Positions 16,463-24,192 of a stretch of 50,732 nucleotides of DNA are shown here, piece after piece. The DNA comes from Phycisphaerae bacterium. Lineage in GTDB: Bacteria > Planctomycetota > Phycisphaerae > Phycisphaerales > SM1A02. Every line of letters begins with the position of its first letter. The first letter of the stretch is position 1. Below the pieces are notes generated by a model, which made no database searches, was not told the origin of the DNA, and was given only the letters and a program-made list of their open reading frames with translations. Made by a program: the position numbers and the translations under genes. The stretch covers positions 1-50,732 of the forward strand of contig PAQL01000037.1 of assembly GCA_002709295.1 (NCBI GenBank), in the 5' to 3' direction.

Positions 16463-17986
16463 TCACTGACGCTGAGGGGGCGTGGGTGGGCTGGCTTTGT
16501 GCCGATGCCCGGGGGGGCGGCCGGGCGCCTTGCCGTGGGGCACGGGCGGGGCGGTGGGATCTCGGTAGCCCAGCGCCTCGAGCTGCGAGGCCTCCTCCGG
16601 CGACAGGTCGCGCACCGGGGCGGCCACCTGGGCATCTGCCCAGGACTCGATCGCCGCATCCCACCGCGCCCGCGCCTCCTCGCCCAGCTCGGACGCCCCA
16701 TCGGTTGTGGGCGCCAGCTCATCGGGGTCGGTCTCAAGCTGAAAGCGCTGCGCTGGAGCGTCCGGCCGCACGACGACCTTGTCGCCATCCAGGCGAGAAG
16801 CAAGCCAGGACGCCCCCGCCCAGGGATCGGTGATGGCCGCCTGGGCAACGGGCACGGAGGTCGGGTCCACCGAGCCCAGGTCGCGTCCACTCATGCGGCG
16901 ATCCGCGGGAAGTCCAGCCGCCGCCAGCACCGTGCGCGCAACGTCCACAAGGCCCACCGTCCCGTCCACAACAGCGCCAGGGGGCACGCCCTTGAGCCCG
17001 CGCATGAGCAAGGGCACCCGCATCACGTCGTCCCACAACACGCCACGGTGGTTGAACCAGTAGTCGTGCCCGAAGCTCTCACCATGGTCGGCGGTGACCA
17101 CCACCAGAACATCGTCCGGAATCGCCCTCAACAGGGGCGACAGGTCCGCGTCCAGTGCGCTCACCTCCCCCGCATACAGTGCCTTGATGTGCGCCACCTC
17201 CGCGGCGGTGGGCGTGCGCAGGCCGTCGCGCAGCGGTCGCAAGGCCGCGTCACTGCCATCGAGGGTGCCCTGGAAGTCGGGGTCGTAGCGGGTGTCCCAT
17301 GGCGGCGGCGGCGTGTAGGGAAAGTGCGCATCAAAGTAGTGCACAAACAGCAAGAAGGGCTGGGTCTGCTGTCCCATCCAGTCGACCGCCCGCCGGGTGA
17401 CCTCCTTGGCGGGCCGTCGCATGTCTTTGGGATCCAGCGGAAATTGATCGTCGTAGTGTGCAAAGCCACGGGACAGACCGCAGGCGCGATCCTGCAGAGT
17501 CACCCCGCCGATGACCGCTCCAGTGGCGTAGCCGTGCTTGCGGGCAATCTCAGCGAGCGTCGGGCCGGTGTAGCGGGAGCCCGCGTGGGCCGGTGCGTTT
17601 CCGTGGGCCTCTGGAAGCACACCCGTCATGAGCGTCCAGTGCGACAAGCAGGTCTCGGGAAAGTGGGTCACCGGATCCGAGAAGCGCACGCCGGCTTGCG
17701 CGAGCTGGCGGAGGTTCGGTGTCTGCGCCATGCCGCCATACAGAGCGAGAATGGGTGCAGAGACGGTGTCCAGGGACACGATGACGACACTGCGTGGCGC
17801 CTCAGCGACCTCACCCTCCAGCGAGAAAGTGGGCGTCGCATGAAAGGCCTTGGTCGGCGGCGGGCCATGCTGGAGCGGAGGCTCCTTGTCGGGGGACGGG
17901 GTGGTCGGCGTCTCCGGGGCGACCGGAGCTTGCGTGCCGCAGCCCGCGACCAAGGCCAGCGAGACGAAGAGCAACAGGAACCGCAT
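16463..17986 (-). CDS. Sulfatase-fold lipoprotein with Thr at the nucleophile position
   Basis: A 507-residue lipoprotein (lipobox Val-Ala-Gly-Cys, Cys16) with a Pro-rich linker to about residue 60 and an alkaline-phosphatase-superfamily domain. Metal and active-site landmarks are VVIVSLDTVSAP (Asp73), HYFDAHFPYTPPP, and VVTADHGESFGHD (Asp300, His301). The segment aligning with the Cys-x-Pro-Ser-Arg sulfatase signature reads TCLSHWTLMTG, which puts Thr112 at the nucleophile position and His in place of Arg, as in the TxPSH variant common in myxobacterial homologues. It is therefore more likely a phosphatase, phosphodiesterase or phospho-group transferase than a formylglycine sulfatase. Its ATG overlaps the stop of the propeller lipoprotein gene (TGATG), so both are co-translated. 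Confidence 0.82.
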   Translation of the reverse strand: MRFLLLFVSLALVAGCGTQAPVAPETPTTPSPDKEPPLQHGPPPTKAFHATPTFSLEGEVAEAPRSVVIVSLDTVSAPILALYGGMAQTPNLRQLAQAGVRFSDPVTHFPETCLSHWTLMTGVLPEAHGNAPAHAGSRYTGPTLAEIARKHGYATGAVIGGVTLQDRACGLSRGFAHYDDQFPLDPKDMRRPAKEVTRRAVDWMGQQTQPFLLFVHYFDAHFPYTPPPPWDTRYDPDFQGTLDGSDAALRPLRDGLRTPTAAEVAHIKALYAGEVSALDADLSPLLRAIPDDVLVVVTADHGESFGHDYWFNHRGVLWDDVMRVPLLMRGLKGVPPGAVVDGTVGLVDVARTVLAAAGLPADRRMSGRDLGSVDPTSVPVAQAAITDPWAGASWLASRLDGDKVVVRPDAPAQRFQLETDPDELAPTTDGASELGEEARARWDAAIESWADAQVAAPVRDLSPEEASQLEALGYRDPTAPPVPHGKAPGRPPGHRHKASPPTPPQRQ

Positions 17987-19488
17987 CAGCTCGCCCCCGG
18001 TGGCAGGTGCGCGTAGAACACCTCACTGCTGCCGCGCACGCCCTGGTTCCAGACCACGTGGAAGGCCCCGTCTGGGCCGGCCACAAGGCTTGCCAGCCCA
18101 GGCTTGCCACTCTTGAGCTCTGCGACACGCCGCGGCTGACTCCAGCGCCCATCCACCGAACGGATGGCGTAGACCAGCTCGGCTTGCCCACCGGAATCCC
18201 AGCCCCACACCAAGCACAGCCGCCCGTCTCCATCGACCGCCACTTCGGGGTCGAAGTGGAAGCCGCCGTAGCCCTTCGACGGCTCTTCGGGGGCTCCCCA
18301 GCGGCCGGGCCCGCCCGTGCGCGTGTAGACATGGATGGGCCTGCCGCCAACCTTGTGGAAGTAGGCCATGTGGTCTGTCCATGGGTCGTCTTCGGCGGCG
18401 CGCCAGGACGCGAAGTGGGGTCGCTCGCCCGCCGTTCCGGTCGCGGTGACATTCTCCAGCGGCGAAAAGGAGCCGCCGCTGCCTTCGGCCACGTACAAGG
18501 TGGTCTCCGCGCCCCCAAGTCCGATGTCGAAGCCCACCAGCAGGCTTCCATCGGGCCGGCGCTCCACGTTGGTGTGCCACGCGTCTGCGGCCCCATCAGA
18601 GAGGGCAACGGGCGCGCCCCAGCTGCCGTTGCTGAACCAGCGAGACCAGGCACGGAAGCGGTTTTCATGGCCCACTTTCTTGCCGATCCACACGTAGGCC
18701 AGGCTGTCGCCAACCCCATGCGCGACATGTCCGGAGCCCACTTCCTGCTCGGGCCCCCCCTCCGTCAGGGGCTCAGGCTTGGACCACTGCCCCGCCGACC
18801 ACTCGGTGTAGAAGCCCTGGCTCGCGGGGCCGGGATCGGCGAGGTCGAAGACCACTGCAACGCTCCCATTGTCTCGGACCACCAGATCCGGCCCCCAGTT
18901 TCGCCCCTTGTCAAAGCCGGGACGAGCGGGCGGTCCAAAGTCCTTGTCTTGGGGCCCCTTCACGCGGTGGACCATCAGATCACCGGCGTCTTTGCGACCG
19001 TAGAACAACACATGGAGGGTGCTGTCGGCCCCCACCGCAACCTGCGGCCGATAGCCTCCGCCCGCATCGGGTCCGGGAGACAAGCGCACCGGACTGCTCC
19101 AGCCCCCCAGACCGGTGATGGGCGGCCCAGACGGGGCCTGCCAGGAGTGGAACTCGGGAAAGCCGCTGGGATCCTGCAGAGCGGCCCCAGAGACACCCGC
19201 TGGAGCATGACCGTGGGCGCCTTTGGGAGGCGGCCCCTTGCCCCGGGAGGGCGGACCACTGCCTCGGGAGGGTGGACCACTGCCACGGGAGGGTGGACCA
19301 TTGCCACGGGCAGATGCCCCCTTGCCGCGACCCGGTGTCCCCGCGGGCCGTGGTGGCGTGGGCGCCGCCTCAGCTGCAGCGGTGGGATTGCCATCGGGGA
19401 CCGGCGCAGCGGCTTCGTTCCCACATCCCAAGGACAGGGCGATGGCGACAACCGACGCTGCGCGTGCGGGCAGACTCCAGCGGGACAT
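17986..19488 (-). CDS. Beta-propeller-like (BNR/sialidase-fold) lipoprotein
   Basis: A 500-residue lipoprotein (lipobox Leu-Ser-Leu-Gly-Cys near residue 22). Residues 30-100 are a low-complexity linker containing four Gly-x-Gly-Pro-Pro-x-Arg units. The rest has repeated blades of the form W-x-x-P-V-x-L ... D-x-x-G-x-L-x-V-x-W, for example RPQVAVGADSTLHVLFYG, GPDLVVRDNGSVAVVFDL, DPEVAVDGDGRLCLVWGW and ASLVAGPDGAFHVVWNQG, which fits a six-bladed BNR-type propeller. No sialidase Asp-box catalytic set could be assigned, so a binding role is as likely as an enzymatic one. The ATG at 19488 follows GGAGCACC. It overlaps the sulfatase-fold gene by one base and is divergent from the FGE operon across 87 bases. 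Confidence 0.75.
   Translation of the reverse strand: MSRWSLPARAASVVAIALSLGCGNEAAAPVPDGNPTAAAEAAPTPPRPAGTPGRGKGASARGNGPPSRGSGPPSRGSGPPSRGKGPPPKGAHGHAPAGVSGAALQDPSGFPEFHSWQAPSGPPITGLGGWSSPVRLSPGPDAGGGYRPQVAVGADSTLHVLFYGRKDAGDLMVHRVKGPQDKDFGPPARPGFDKGRNWGPDLVVRDNGSVAVVFDLADPGPASQGFYTEWSAGQWSKPEPLTEGGPEQEVGSGHVAHGVGDSLAYVWIGKKVGHENRFRAWSRWFSNGSWGAPVALSDGAADAWHTNVERRPDGSLLVGFDIGLGGAETTLYVAEGSGGSFSPLENVTATGTAGERPHFASWRAAEDDPWTDHMAYFHKVGGRPIHVYTRTGGPGRWGAPEEPSKGYGGFHFDPEVAVDGDGRLCLVWGWDSGGQAELVYAIRSVDGRWSQPRRVAELKSGKPGLASLVAGPDGAFHVVWNQGVRGSSEVFYAHLPPGAS
19231..19310. repeat. 21-base in-frame tandem repeat in the lipoprotein linker
   Basis: About four near-identical 21-base units (core gggagggtggaccactgcc on the plus strand) code for Gly-Ser-Gly-Pro-Pro-Ser-Arg on the minus strand. 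Length changes would be in frame. Confidence 0.75.
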
Positions 19489-19575
19489 GGTGCTCCAGGG
19501 TACAGAGGCATCAAAGCACAGGGCCCGACCTGCCCAGGCAGCCGGCCCCACCTCCACCAGATACCCCTTCTACCC

Positions 19576-20391
19576 ATGCCCGCACCGTGCAAACCGTCCG
19601 TCTTCCTGCTGTCGCCACTTCTATTCTTGTGCGTCACAGCGGCTCACAGCAGTCCTCCTGCGCGTGTCGTCATCCCCGCCGGTGCCTTCACCCAAGGCAG
19701 TGAAGCCGAGCCCGACGCGCCCGTGCGCACGGTGAAGCTCGCGGTCTACTCGATCGCGCAGCACGAGGTGACGGTCGACGAGTTCACCCGCTTTGTCGAT
19801 GAAGGTGGCTATCGGCGCACAGAGCTGTGGTCGGAAGACGGCCGGGCCTGGCTGGCCCAGCATCCCGGTGGCGCAGGAGCAGACCTTCGCGCAGCTGGCC
19901 GAGCCGGCGACCATCCCGTCGTCTCGGTGACCTGGTTCGAGGCCGATGCGTGGTGCCGCTGGGCCGGCGGACGACTGCCCACAGAGGCCGAGTGGGAGCG
20001 GGCCGCATGTGGCACCGATGGCCGGCGCTTCCCTTGGGGAGACGACGACTCGGTAGCGGCACAGTGGTACGCCGGCGGCAAGTTTGGAGATGTGAGCGCG
20101 GTGAGCACCGTGGCCGCGAGCCAACAGAAGAGCAGCCTCCAGACCCCCGACGGCCTCAAGCACATGTCCGGCAACGTGTGGGAGTGGACCGCCGACCGCT
20201 ACCACCGACGCGACTGGGGGGGCACGGGCAACACCGATCCCATCTCCAGCGCGAACACCCCCTGGCGCGTGCTGCGTGGCGGCTCCTACATGAACCTGCC
20301 CAGCTACTGCAGCTGTCGACACCGAGAGCCCGCCCGCCCCGACCGCGTCGCCCTCACCACGGGCTTTCGCTGTGTGTGGGAGGGACCATGA
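19576..20391 (+). CDS. Exported FGE-fold protein lacking one catalytic Cys
   Basis: A 271-residue protein with a cleavable-looking signal peptide (VFLLSPLLFLCVTAAHS) and an FGE/sulfatase-modifying-factor domain: VVIPAGAFTQGSEAEPD, QHEVTVDEFTRFV, VSVTWFEADAWCRWAG, RLPTEAEWERAA, MSGNVWEWTADRYH, RVLRGGSYMNLPSYCSCRHR and TGFRCVWEG. True prokaryotic FGEs have Cys at both ends of the LCxxSYC segment. Here the first is Asn240 and only Cys245 (plus a Cys247) remains, so standard Cu-dependent Cys oxidation is doubtful. Other functions of this fold include C-S bond chemistry and ligand binding. ATG 19576 is the only start that gives the signal peptide. First gene of a three-gene operon; its stop overlaps the next start as ATGA. 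Confidence 0.8.
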   Translation: MPAPCKPSVFLLSPLLFLCVTAAHSSPPARVVIPAGAFTQGSEAEPDAPVRTVKLAVYSIAQHEVTVDEFTRFVDEGGYRRTELWSEDGRAWLAQHPGGAGADLRAAGRAGDHPVVSVTWFEADAWCRWAGGRLPTEAEWERAACGTDGRRFPWGDDDSVAAQWYAGGKFGDVSAVSTVAASQQKSSLQTPDGLKHMSGNVWEWTADRYHRRDWGGTGNTDPISSANTPWRVLRGGSYMNLPSYCSCRHREPARPDRVALTTGFRCVWEGP

Positions 20392-21596
20392 GGCGGTGGC
20401 CCACAGCCTGTGCGGCCATGGCTCTGGTCGCCTGCACCGGCGGACAGGATCCCCCCGAAGACGCGCCCCTGCCGACGGCCTCCACCTCGTCTGAGTCGTC
20501 CCCCAGGGGTGCCCCCGCCCGCGCGAAGGCCAAGGGTCGGAGCGCGGGAAAAGCCAAGGGCAAGGCCAAGGGTCGGAGCAACGGCCAAGGCAAGCGCAAG
20601 CCATCGACACAGACGCCACCGCCCACCATTCACCGCGACAATGGCCTCGTGTACGTCACGGGCAGCTGGGTGGAGCTGGGCCCAAGGCGAGTTGCCCCAC
20701 TGGTGGAGGTCGCCCCACCTCCCCCTGCCGACGGCGGGGCAGCCCCCTCCGCCGCCATCGGACATCACGGTGAAGGGGGTTCCGCGCGCGGCGAGCAGGG
20801 CCCATCGGAGCGCCGTGGCCGCGTTCCCGGGCGGCCCCGCGCTGGCGAGGCAGAGAAGTGGACCTTTCGCGGCGGCCAAGATCTCTCCGTCATGGACGTC
20901 TGGGTGGATGCCTTCTGGATCGACGAGACCGAGGTGTCCCGAAGCCAGTACGCCCGCTTCATCGAAGCGTCGGGCTACCGACCACCCCATGTCGCCGAGG
21001 GGTGGGCTGCGGCGGGCTGGAACTGGGACGGCAGCACGCCACCGGATGGCACCCAAGACCACCCCGTGGTCCTCGTGAGCTGGTACGACGCCACCGAATA
21101 CTGCGCGTGGGCGGGCAAGCGACTCCCCACTGAAGCGGAGTGGCAGCTCGCTGCCCTGGGGCCATGGGGACATGGGCGCGACTACCCCTGGGGCAACACC
21201 TACGCAGCCGACAAGCTCAACCACGGTCGGATGGAGACCCCCAACTTCGACGACAGCGACGGCTACCGAACCACCTCGCCCGTGGGCGCCTTTCCCTCGG
21301 GCGAGAGCATCTACGGCGCCCGCGACATGTTCGGAAACGCGTGGGAGTTCACGTCTGACCACCGTGTCGACGACTGGTCCCACGTCAGCCTGACACCCGC
21401 CGCCACCACCGCACATCCCACCGGTGTGCGTCAGGTTCACGCAGCCGGCCCGGGCCTGTACGTGGCCGTGCGTGGAGGCAGCTACTTCTTCGACCTGCGG
21501 CCCAACCCAGGCGGCGAGCGGCACCGCTTTCTGACCGAGATCCGACGCAAGACCTCGGGCTTTCGCTGTGCCAAGGACGACGAGCGCACACCATGA
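20388..21596 (+). CDS. FGE-fold lipoprotein with Lys/Arg-rich linker, no catalytic Cys
   Basis: A 402-residue lipoprotein (lipobox Leu-Val-Ala-Cys, Cys16). A basic low-complexity linker (AKAKGRSAGKAKGKAKGRS, about 48-66) is unusual in an exported protein. A Pro/Gly-rich section follows, then an FGE-fold domain from about residue 165: FWIDETEVSRSQYARFIEA, VSWYDATEYCAWAGKRLPTE, YPWGNTYAADK, MFGNAWEFTSDH, VRGGSYFFDLRPNPGG and TSGFRCAKD. The catalytic segment has no cysteine, so it is a non-FGE member of the family, perhaps a ligand-binding or scaffold protein. It starts at the ATGA overlap with the previous gene and ends in another ATGA overlap with the next, so the three products are probably made in fixed ratio. 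Confidence 0.8.
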   Translation: MRRWPTACAAMALVACTGGQDPPEDAPLPTASTSSESSPRGAPARAKAKGRSAGKAKGKAKGRSNGQGKRKPSTQTPPPTIHRDNGLVYVTGSWVELGPRRVAPLVEVAPPPPADGGAAPSAAIGHHGEGGSARGEQGPSERRGRVPGRPRAGEAEKWTFRGGQDLSVMDVWVDAFWIDETEVSRSQYARFIEASGYRPPHVAEGWAAAGWNWDGSTPPDGTQDHPVVLVSWYDATEYCAWAGKRLPTEAEWQLAALGPWGHGRDYPWGNTYAADKLNHGRMETPNFDDSDGYRTTSPVGAFPSGESIYGARDMFGNAWEFTSDHRVDDWSHVSLTPAATTAHPTGVRQVHAAGPGLYVAVRGGSYFFDLRPNPGGERHRFLTEIRRKTSGFRCAKDDERTP

Positions 21597-23005
21597 AGAT
21601 GACCCGACGAACCGTTCTTGTGGGACTGGGCAGTGTGGCCGCGGTCGGCTGCGGCGGCGCATCCACCGACGGCCGCGCGCCAACCTCCAAGGACCCCACG
21701 GGCTTCGAATTCAACGCCGCCCGCCCCGGACTCGATCGCGGCCAGAAGGCCCCTCCCCTGCCCCCAGATCTCGACATCTGGACATGGGACGCCGGCGGCT
21801 TTGTGGGCGACCCCATCTGGTACGGCGAGCGCGACTGGGACGGTGTGCGCATGCGCTTGATGGGCCACTTGGCATGGCTCGGACGCGACCGCTGCCGACG
21901 GGCAGCCCAACGCGGCGCGCTGCCCGAGGCCAGAGCCGAGCTGGTGCAGGCCCAGCGCGATCTGTCTGCATGTGCGCCCCGCCGCCGCGGCACCGTGACA
22001 GCAGGCTTGCACGCCGCCCTTCAAAAGGTGCTGCAGCGCGATCTTGAGCTGCTCGATGGCATCGCCGGAAAGCCCATCAAGCCGGGGCTGGATGCTGCCG
22101 GGGTGATCGGACTCGCACTGTCTGGCGAAGACCCGAACCCTGTGCTCGAGCGCCTCGCCAGTCCGCCACAAGCACTGGATCTCGACAGCTTCACCAACTT
22201 TGATGACCGCCACCGCCTGCGGGTCCAGCAGTGGGTGGCCTGGGGCGTGATGGCCGACCCATTGGGACTCGTTCCAACCTGGGGACACTTCGACCGGCGT
22301 GCGTGGGTGCGTTGGCACCGCTCGCTGGTGGAGCGCCTGGGCGCCCTTCGCGGCGTCAGTGAACAAACGGGGCGCCTGCAGGCCCTCACCCGCATCGGTC
22401 CTGTCGAGACCGTGGACCCCACCGTGGCTGAGCTGGGCGCGCTGCCAACAGGAGACAGCCTCATCGACAGCGCCGGCGAGCCCGGCCCCCGCGCGATTGG
22501 CGAGCTGTGGTCAATGGGCGCCGATGACGCGGCCTACCAGGGATGGCTCGCCGGGCTGTCCGCCGAGCTGACCGAGCTGGTGAGCAGCGACCCCGATGGC
22601 TTCACCGCTCGCGTTCGAGCTGCGGTGCAGGCCGTCGACGCCCACTCCCACGGCAGTCGCTTCTACAACGTCAAGCAGCTGCGCAATGTGGGCATGCGGG
22701 CCCTGGCGGCACGCGGTCACTTCAAGCACGCCCGGACACTGCTCAAGGACCACCTGCCACTGCACAACCAGGACTGGGCCTGTCCCAACCGGCTGGGGAT
22801 CCTGCAAGCCATCGATGGTCGACTCGCACTCGTCGGTGGCCTTGACGATGCGGCCCAGCGACTGTCGGAAGCCAGCGAGTCCGCGCGAGCCTTCGTGGCC
22901 GACATCGCGCAGGCTGAACAGGACCCCACCCACGGGCTTCGTCCGCCAGGCTTCGGTCAGAAGGGCAAGGCGCGTCCCGGTAAGCCGGCCCCGAGCTCTC
23001 CTTAG
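21593..23005 (+). CDS. Tat-type lipoprotein of unknown function
   Basis: A 470-residue protein. The N-terminus has twin arginines and a lipobox (TRRTVLVGLGSVAAVGC), indicating export by the Tat system and lipidation at about Cys20. No known domain is recognised. The body is mostly helical, rich in Ala/Leu/Arg, with Trp/Asp-rich stretches such as DLDIWTWDAGGFVGDPIWYG and repeated helix pairs that may be TPR-like (ARGHFKHARTLLKDHLPLHN). The Tat route suggests folding or cofactor binding in the cytoplasm before export. It is translationally coupled to the upstream FGE-fold lipoprotein and converges on the Eis-like gene with a 4-base overlap of the two 3' ends. Confidence 0.75.
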   Translation: MKMTRRTVLVGLGSVAAVGCGGASTDGRAPTSKDPTGFEFNAARPGLDRGQKAPPLPPDLDIWTWDAGGFVGDPIWYGERDWDGVRMRLMGHLAWLGRDRCRRAAQRGALPEARAELVQAQRDLSACAPRRRGTVTAGLHAALQKVLQRDLELLDGIAGKPIKPGLDAAGVIGLALSGEDPNPVLERLASPPQALDLDSFTNFDDRHRLRVQQWVAWGVMADPLGLVPTWGHFDRRAWVRWHRSLVERLGALRGVSEQTGRLQALTRIGPVETVDPTVAELGALPTGDSLIDSAGEPGPRAIGELWSMGADDAAYQGWLAGLSAELTELVSSDPDGFTARVRAAVQAVDAHSHGSRFYNVKQLRNVGMRALAARGHFKHARTLLKDHLPLHNQDWACPNRLGILQAIDGRLALVGGLDDAAQRLSEASESARAFVADIAQAEQDPTHGLRPPGFGQKGKARPGKPAPSSP

Positions 23006-24192
23006 AAGCGGTCTCGCATCCACGCGTCTCGGCGAGCGAAGATGCCATCGAGAAGGGCGTCCTGCTCTTCACTCCACCGACCGGTGCCCGAGAGCCGGAG
23101 GGTGCGCGCGTTGGCCCGGCCGGTGAGCAGGGCGGCGAGCGGACGCGGCGACAAGGGCAGAGTGCCCGCCCCACCGGGCTGCCATCGGCCCCGGCCGCGG
23201 TCGACGACCAGCTCATGGTCGCCGTCGTCCTCGGGGAAGAGTGGATCCCGCCAACGAACGGAGAGCTGTCCGCTGATGCTCGACGAAAAGCCCCAGCTAG
23301 AGATGGCCCGAGCCGGGTCGAGAACACGCAGCAGCCAGGGCTGCGCCCGCAGTGGGGGCCCCAGCGGGTGGGTGAGTCCCCACCACAGCAGATCATCCGG
23401 CGAGGTGTTGAGTCGCACCTCGCTGACCAGGGGCCCCATCCGTGACACCACCGCTTGCAGAGTGGCCACCGCGTCCGCATCGGTGGCGACAAAGTCGGTG
23501 ATGGTCGCCCTGCGGTCTGGCCCCACGCCCGTCAGCCGGTAGCACAGGTAGCCCCGCAGCTCATTGTCCGGACCAGGAAGGGCGATCCACTCCGAGACGC
23601 TCTCGAGGTGCTCTCCGGCGATGGTCGCCCACCCTGCTTCACCCCGATCGAGCGCCCCGTCCTGATGCACCATGGACCGGTGGTACAGCCGACGCGCCGG
23701 CAGGGGATCCTTCAGTCGGACAACGGGCAGTCGCTCGACCTGCCCCGGGCGGGCAAAAGCCGCGGGTGGCGCCGACACCGTGAGACTCAAGCCCGCATGC
23801 TCGAAGCCCATGCTGCGGTACATGGCGTCGTTGGAGGCATACAGGACCGCCGTGGCCATCCCAGCCTCGCGCATGTCTGCCAGCGAGGAACGCAACAGGT
23901 GGCCCGCAAGCCCCTGGCGACGGGCATGCAAGCGCACCGCAACACCGCTGATCAGGGCAGTGGGGACCACCCGCTGGCCCCAGACCTGCCCCACGCGCTC
24001 CAGCATCAGACCCGCGACAAGCTCGCCTCGCTGAGCGATGACCCGAGTGTCTTCGGGACCGTGAAGGTCGAGCAAGGCCAAGGCCAGCTCGGACGGAAGG
24101 CCGAAGGTGTGGGCGAGCAGCTCAGAGAACTCCCACACTTCTGGAGCGATTGGAGGCCGCGGGGACTCCGAAGCAACACCTGGGTCAGCCAC
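23002..24192 (-). CDS. Eis-like GNAT N-acetyltransferase (GNAT plus SCP2-like C-terminus)
   Basis: A 396-residue protein, close to the roughly 400 residues of Eis enzymes. Residues about 20-150 form the GNAT acetyl-CoA domain: TALISGVAVRLHARRQGLAG is the CoA loop region, and TAVLYASNDAMYRSMGFEHAG places the conserved acid Tyr. A second GNAT-like part and an SCP2-like end (VRWRDPLFPEDDGDHELVV) follow. The chain ends in Phe (DRF), matching the C-terminal Phe carboxylate that Eis enzymes use as base. Eis proteins acetylate amines of aminoglycosides, polyamines or protein lysines; the target here is unknown. The start is the GTG at 24192, which overlaps the upstream lipoprotein stop as GTGGCTGA; longer upstream readings would run through that gene. 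Confidence 0.85.
   Translation of the reverse strand: MADPGVASESPRPPIAPEVWEFSELLAHTFGLPSELALALLDLHGPEDTRVIAQRGELVAGLMLERVGQVWGQRVVPTALISGVAVRLHARRQGLAGHLLRSSLADMREAGMATAVLYASNDAMYRSMGFEHAGLSLTVSAPPAAFARPGQVERLPVVRLKDPLPARRLYHRSMVHQDGALDRGEAGWATIAGEHLESVSEWIALPGPDNELRGYLCYRLTGVGPDRRATITDFVATDADAVATLQAVVSRMGPLVSEVRLNTSPDDLLWWGLTHPLGPPLRAQPWLLRVLDPARAISSWGFSSSISGQLSVRWRDPLFPEDDGDHELVVDRGRGRWQPGGAGTLPLSPRPLAALLTGRANARTLRLSGTGRWSEEQDALLDGIFARRDAWMRDRF

Noticed and set aside
10968-21596. Diversity-generating retroelement with FGE-fold variable proteins
   Set aside because: FGE/C-type-lectin domains are typical variable proteins, but no reverse transcriptase and no template/variable repeat pair is visible in the window.
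16463-21596. Sulfatase plus its formylglycine-generating enzyme
   Set aside because: The sulfatase-fold protein has Thr at the nucleophile position and the FGE-fold proteins lack the catalytic cysteine pair.
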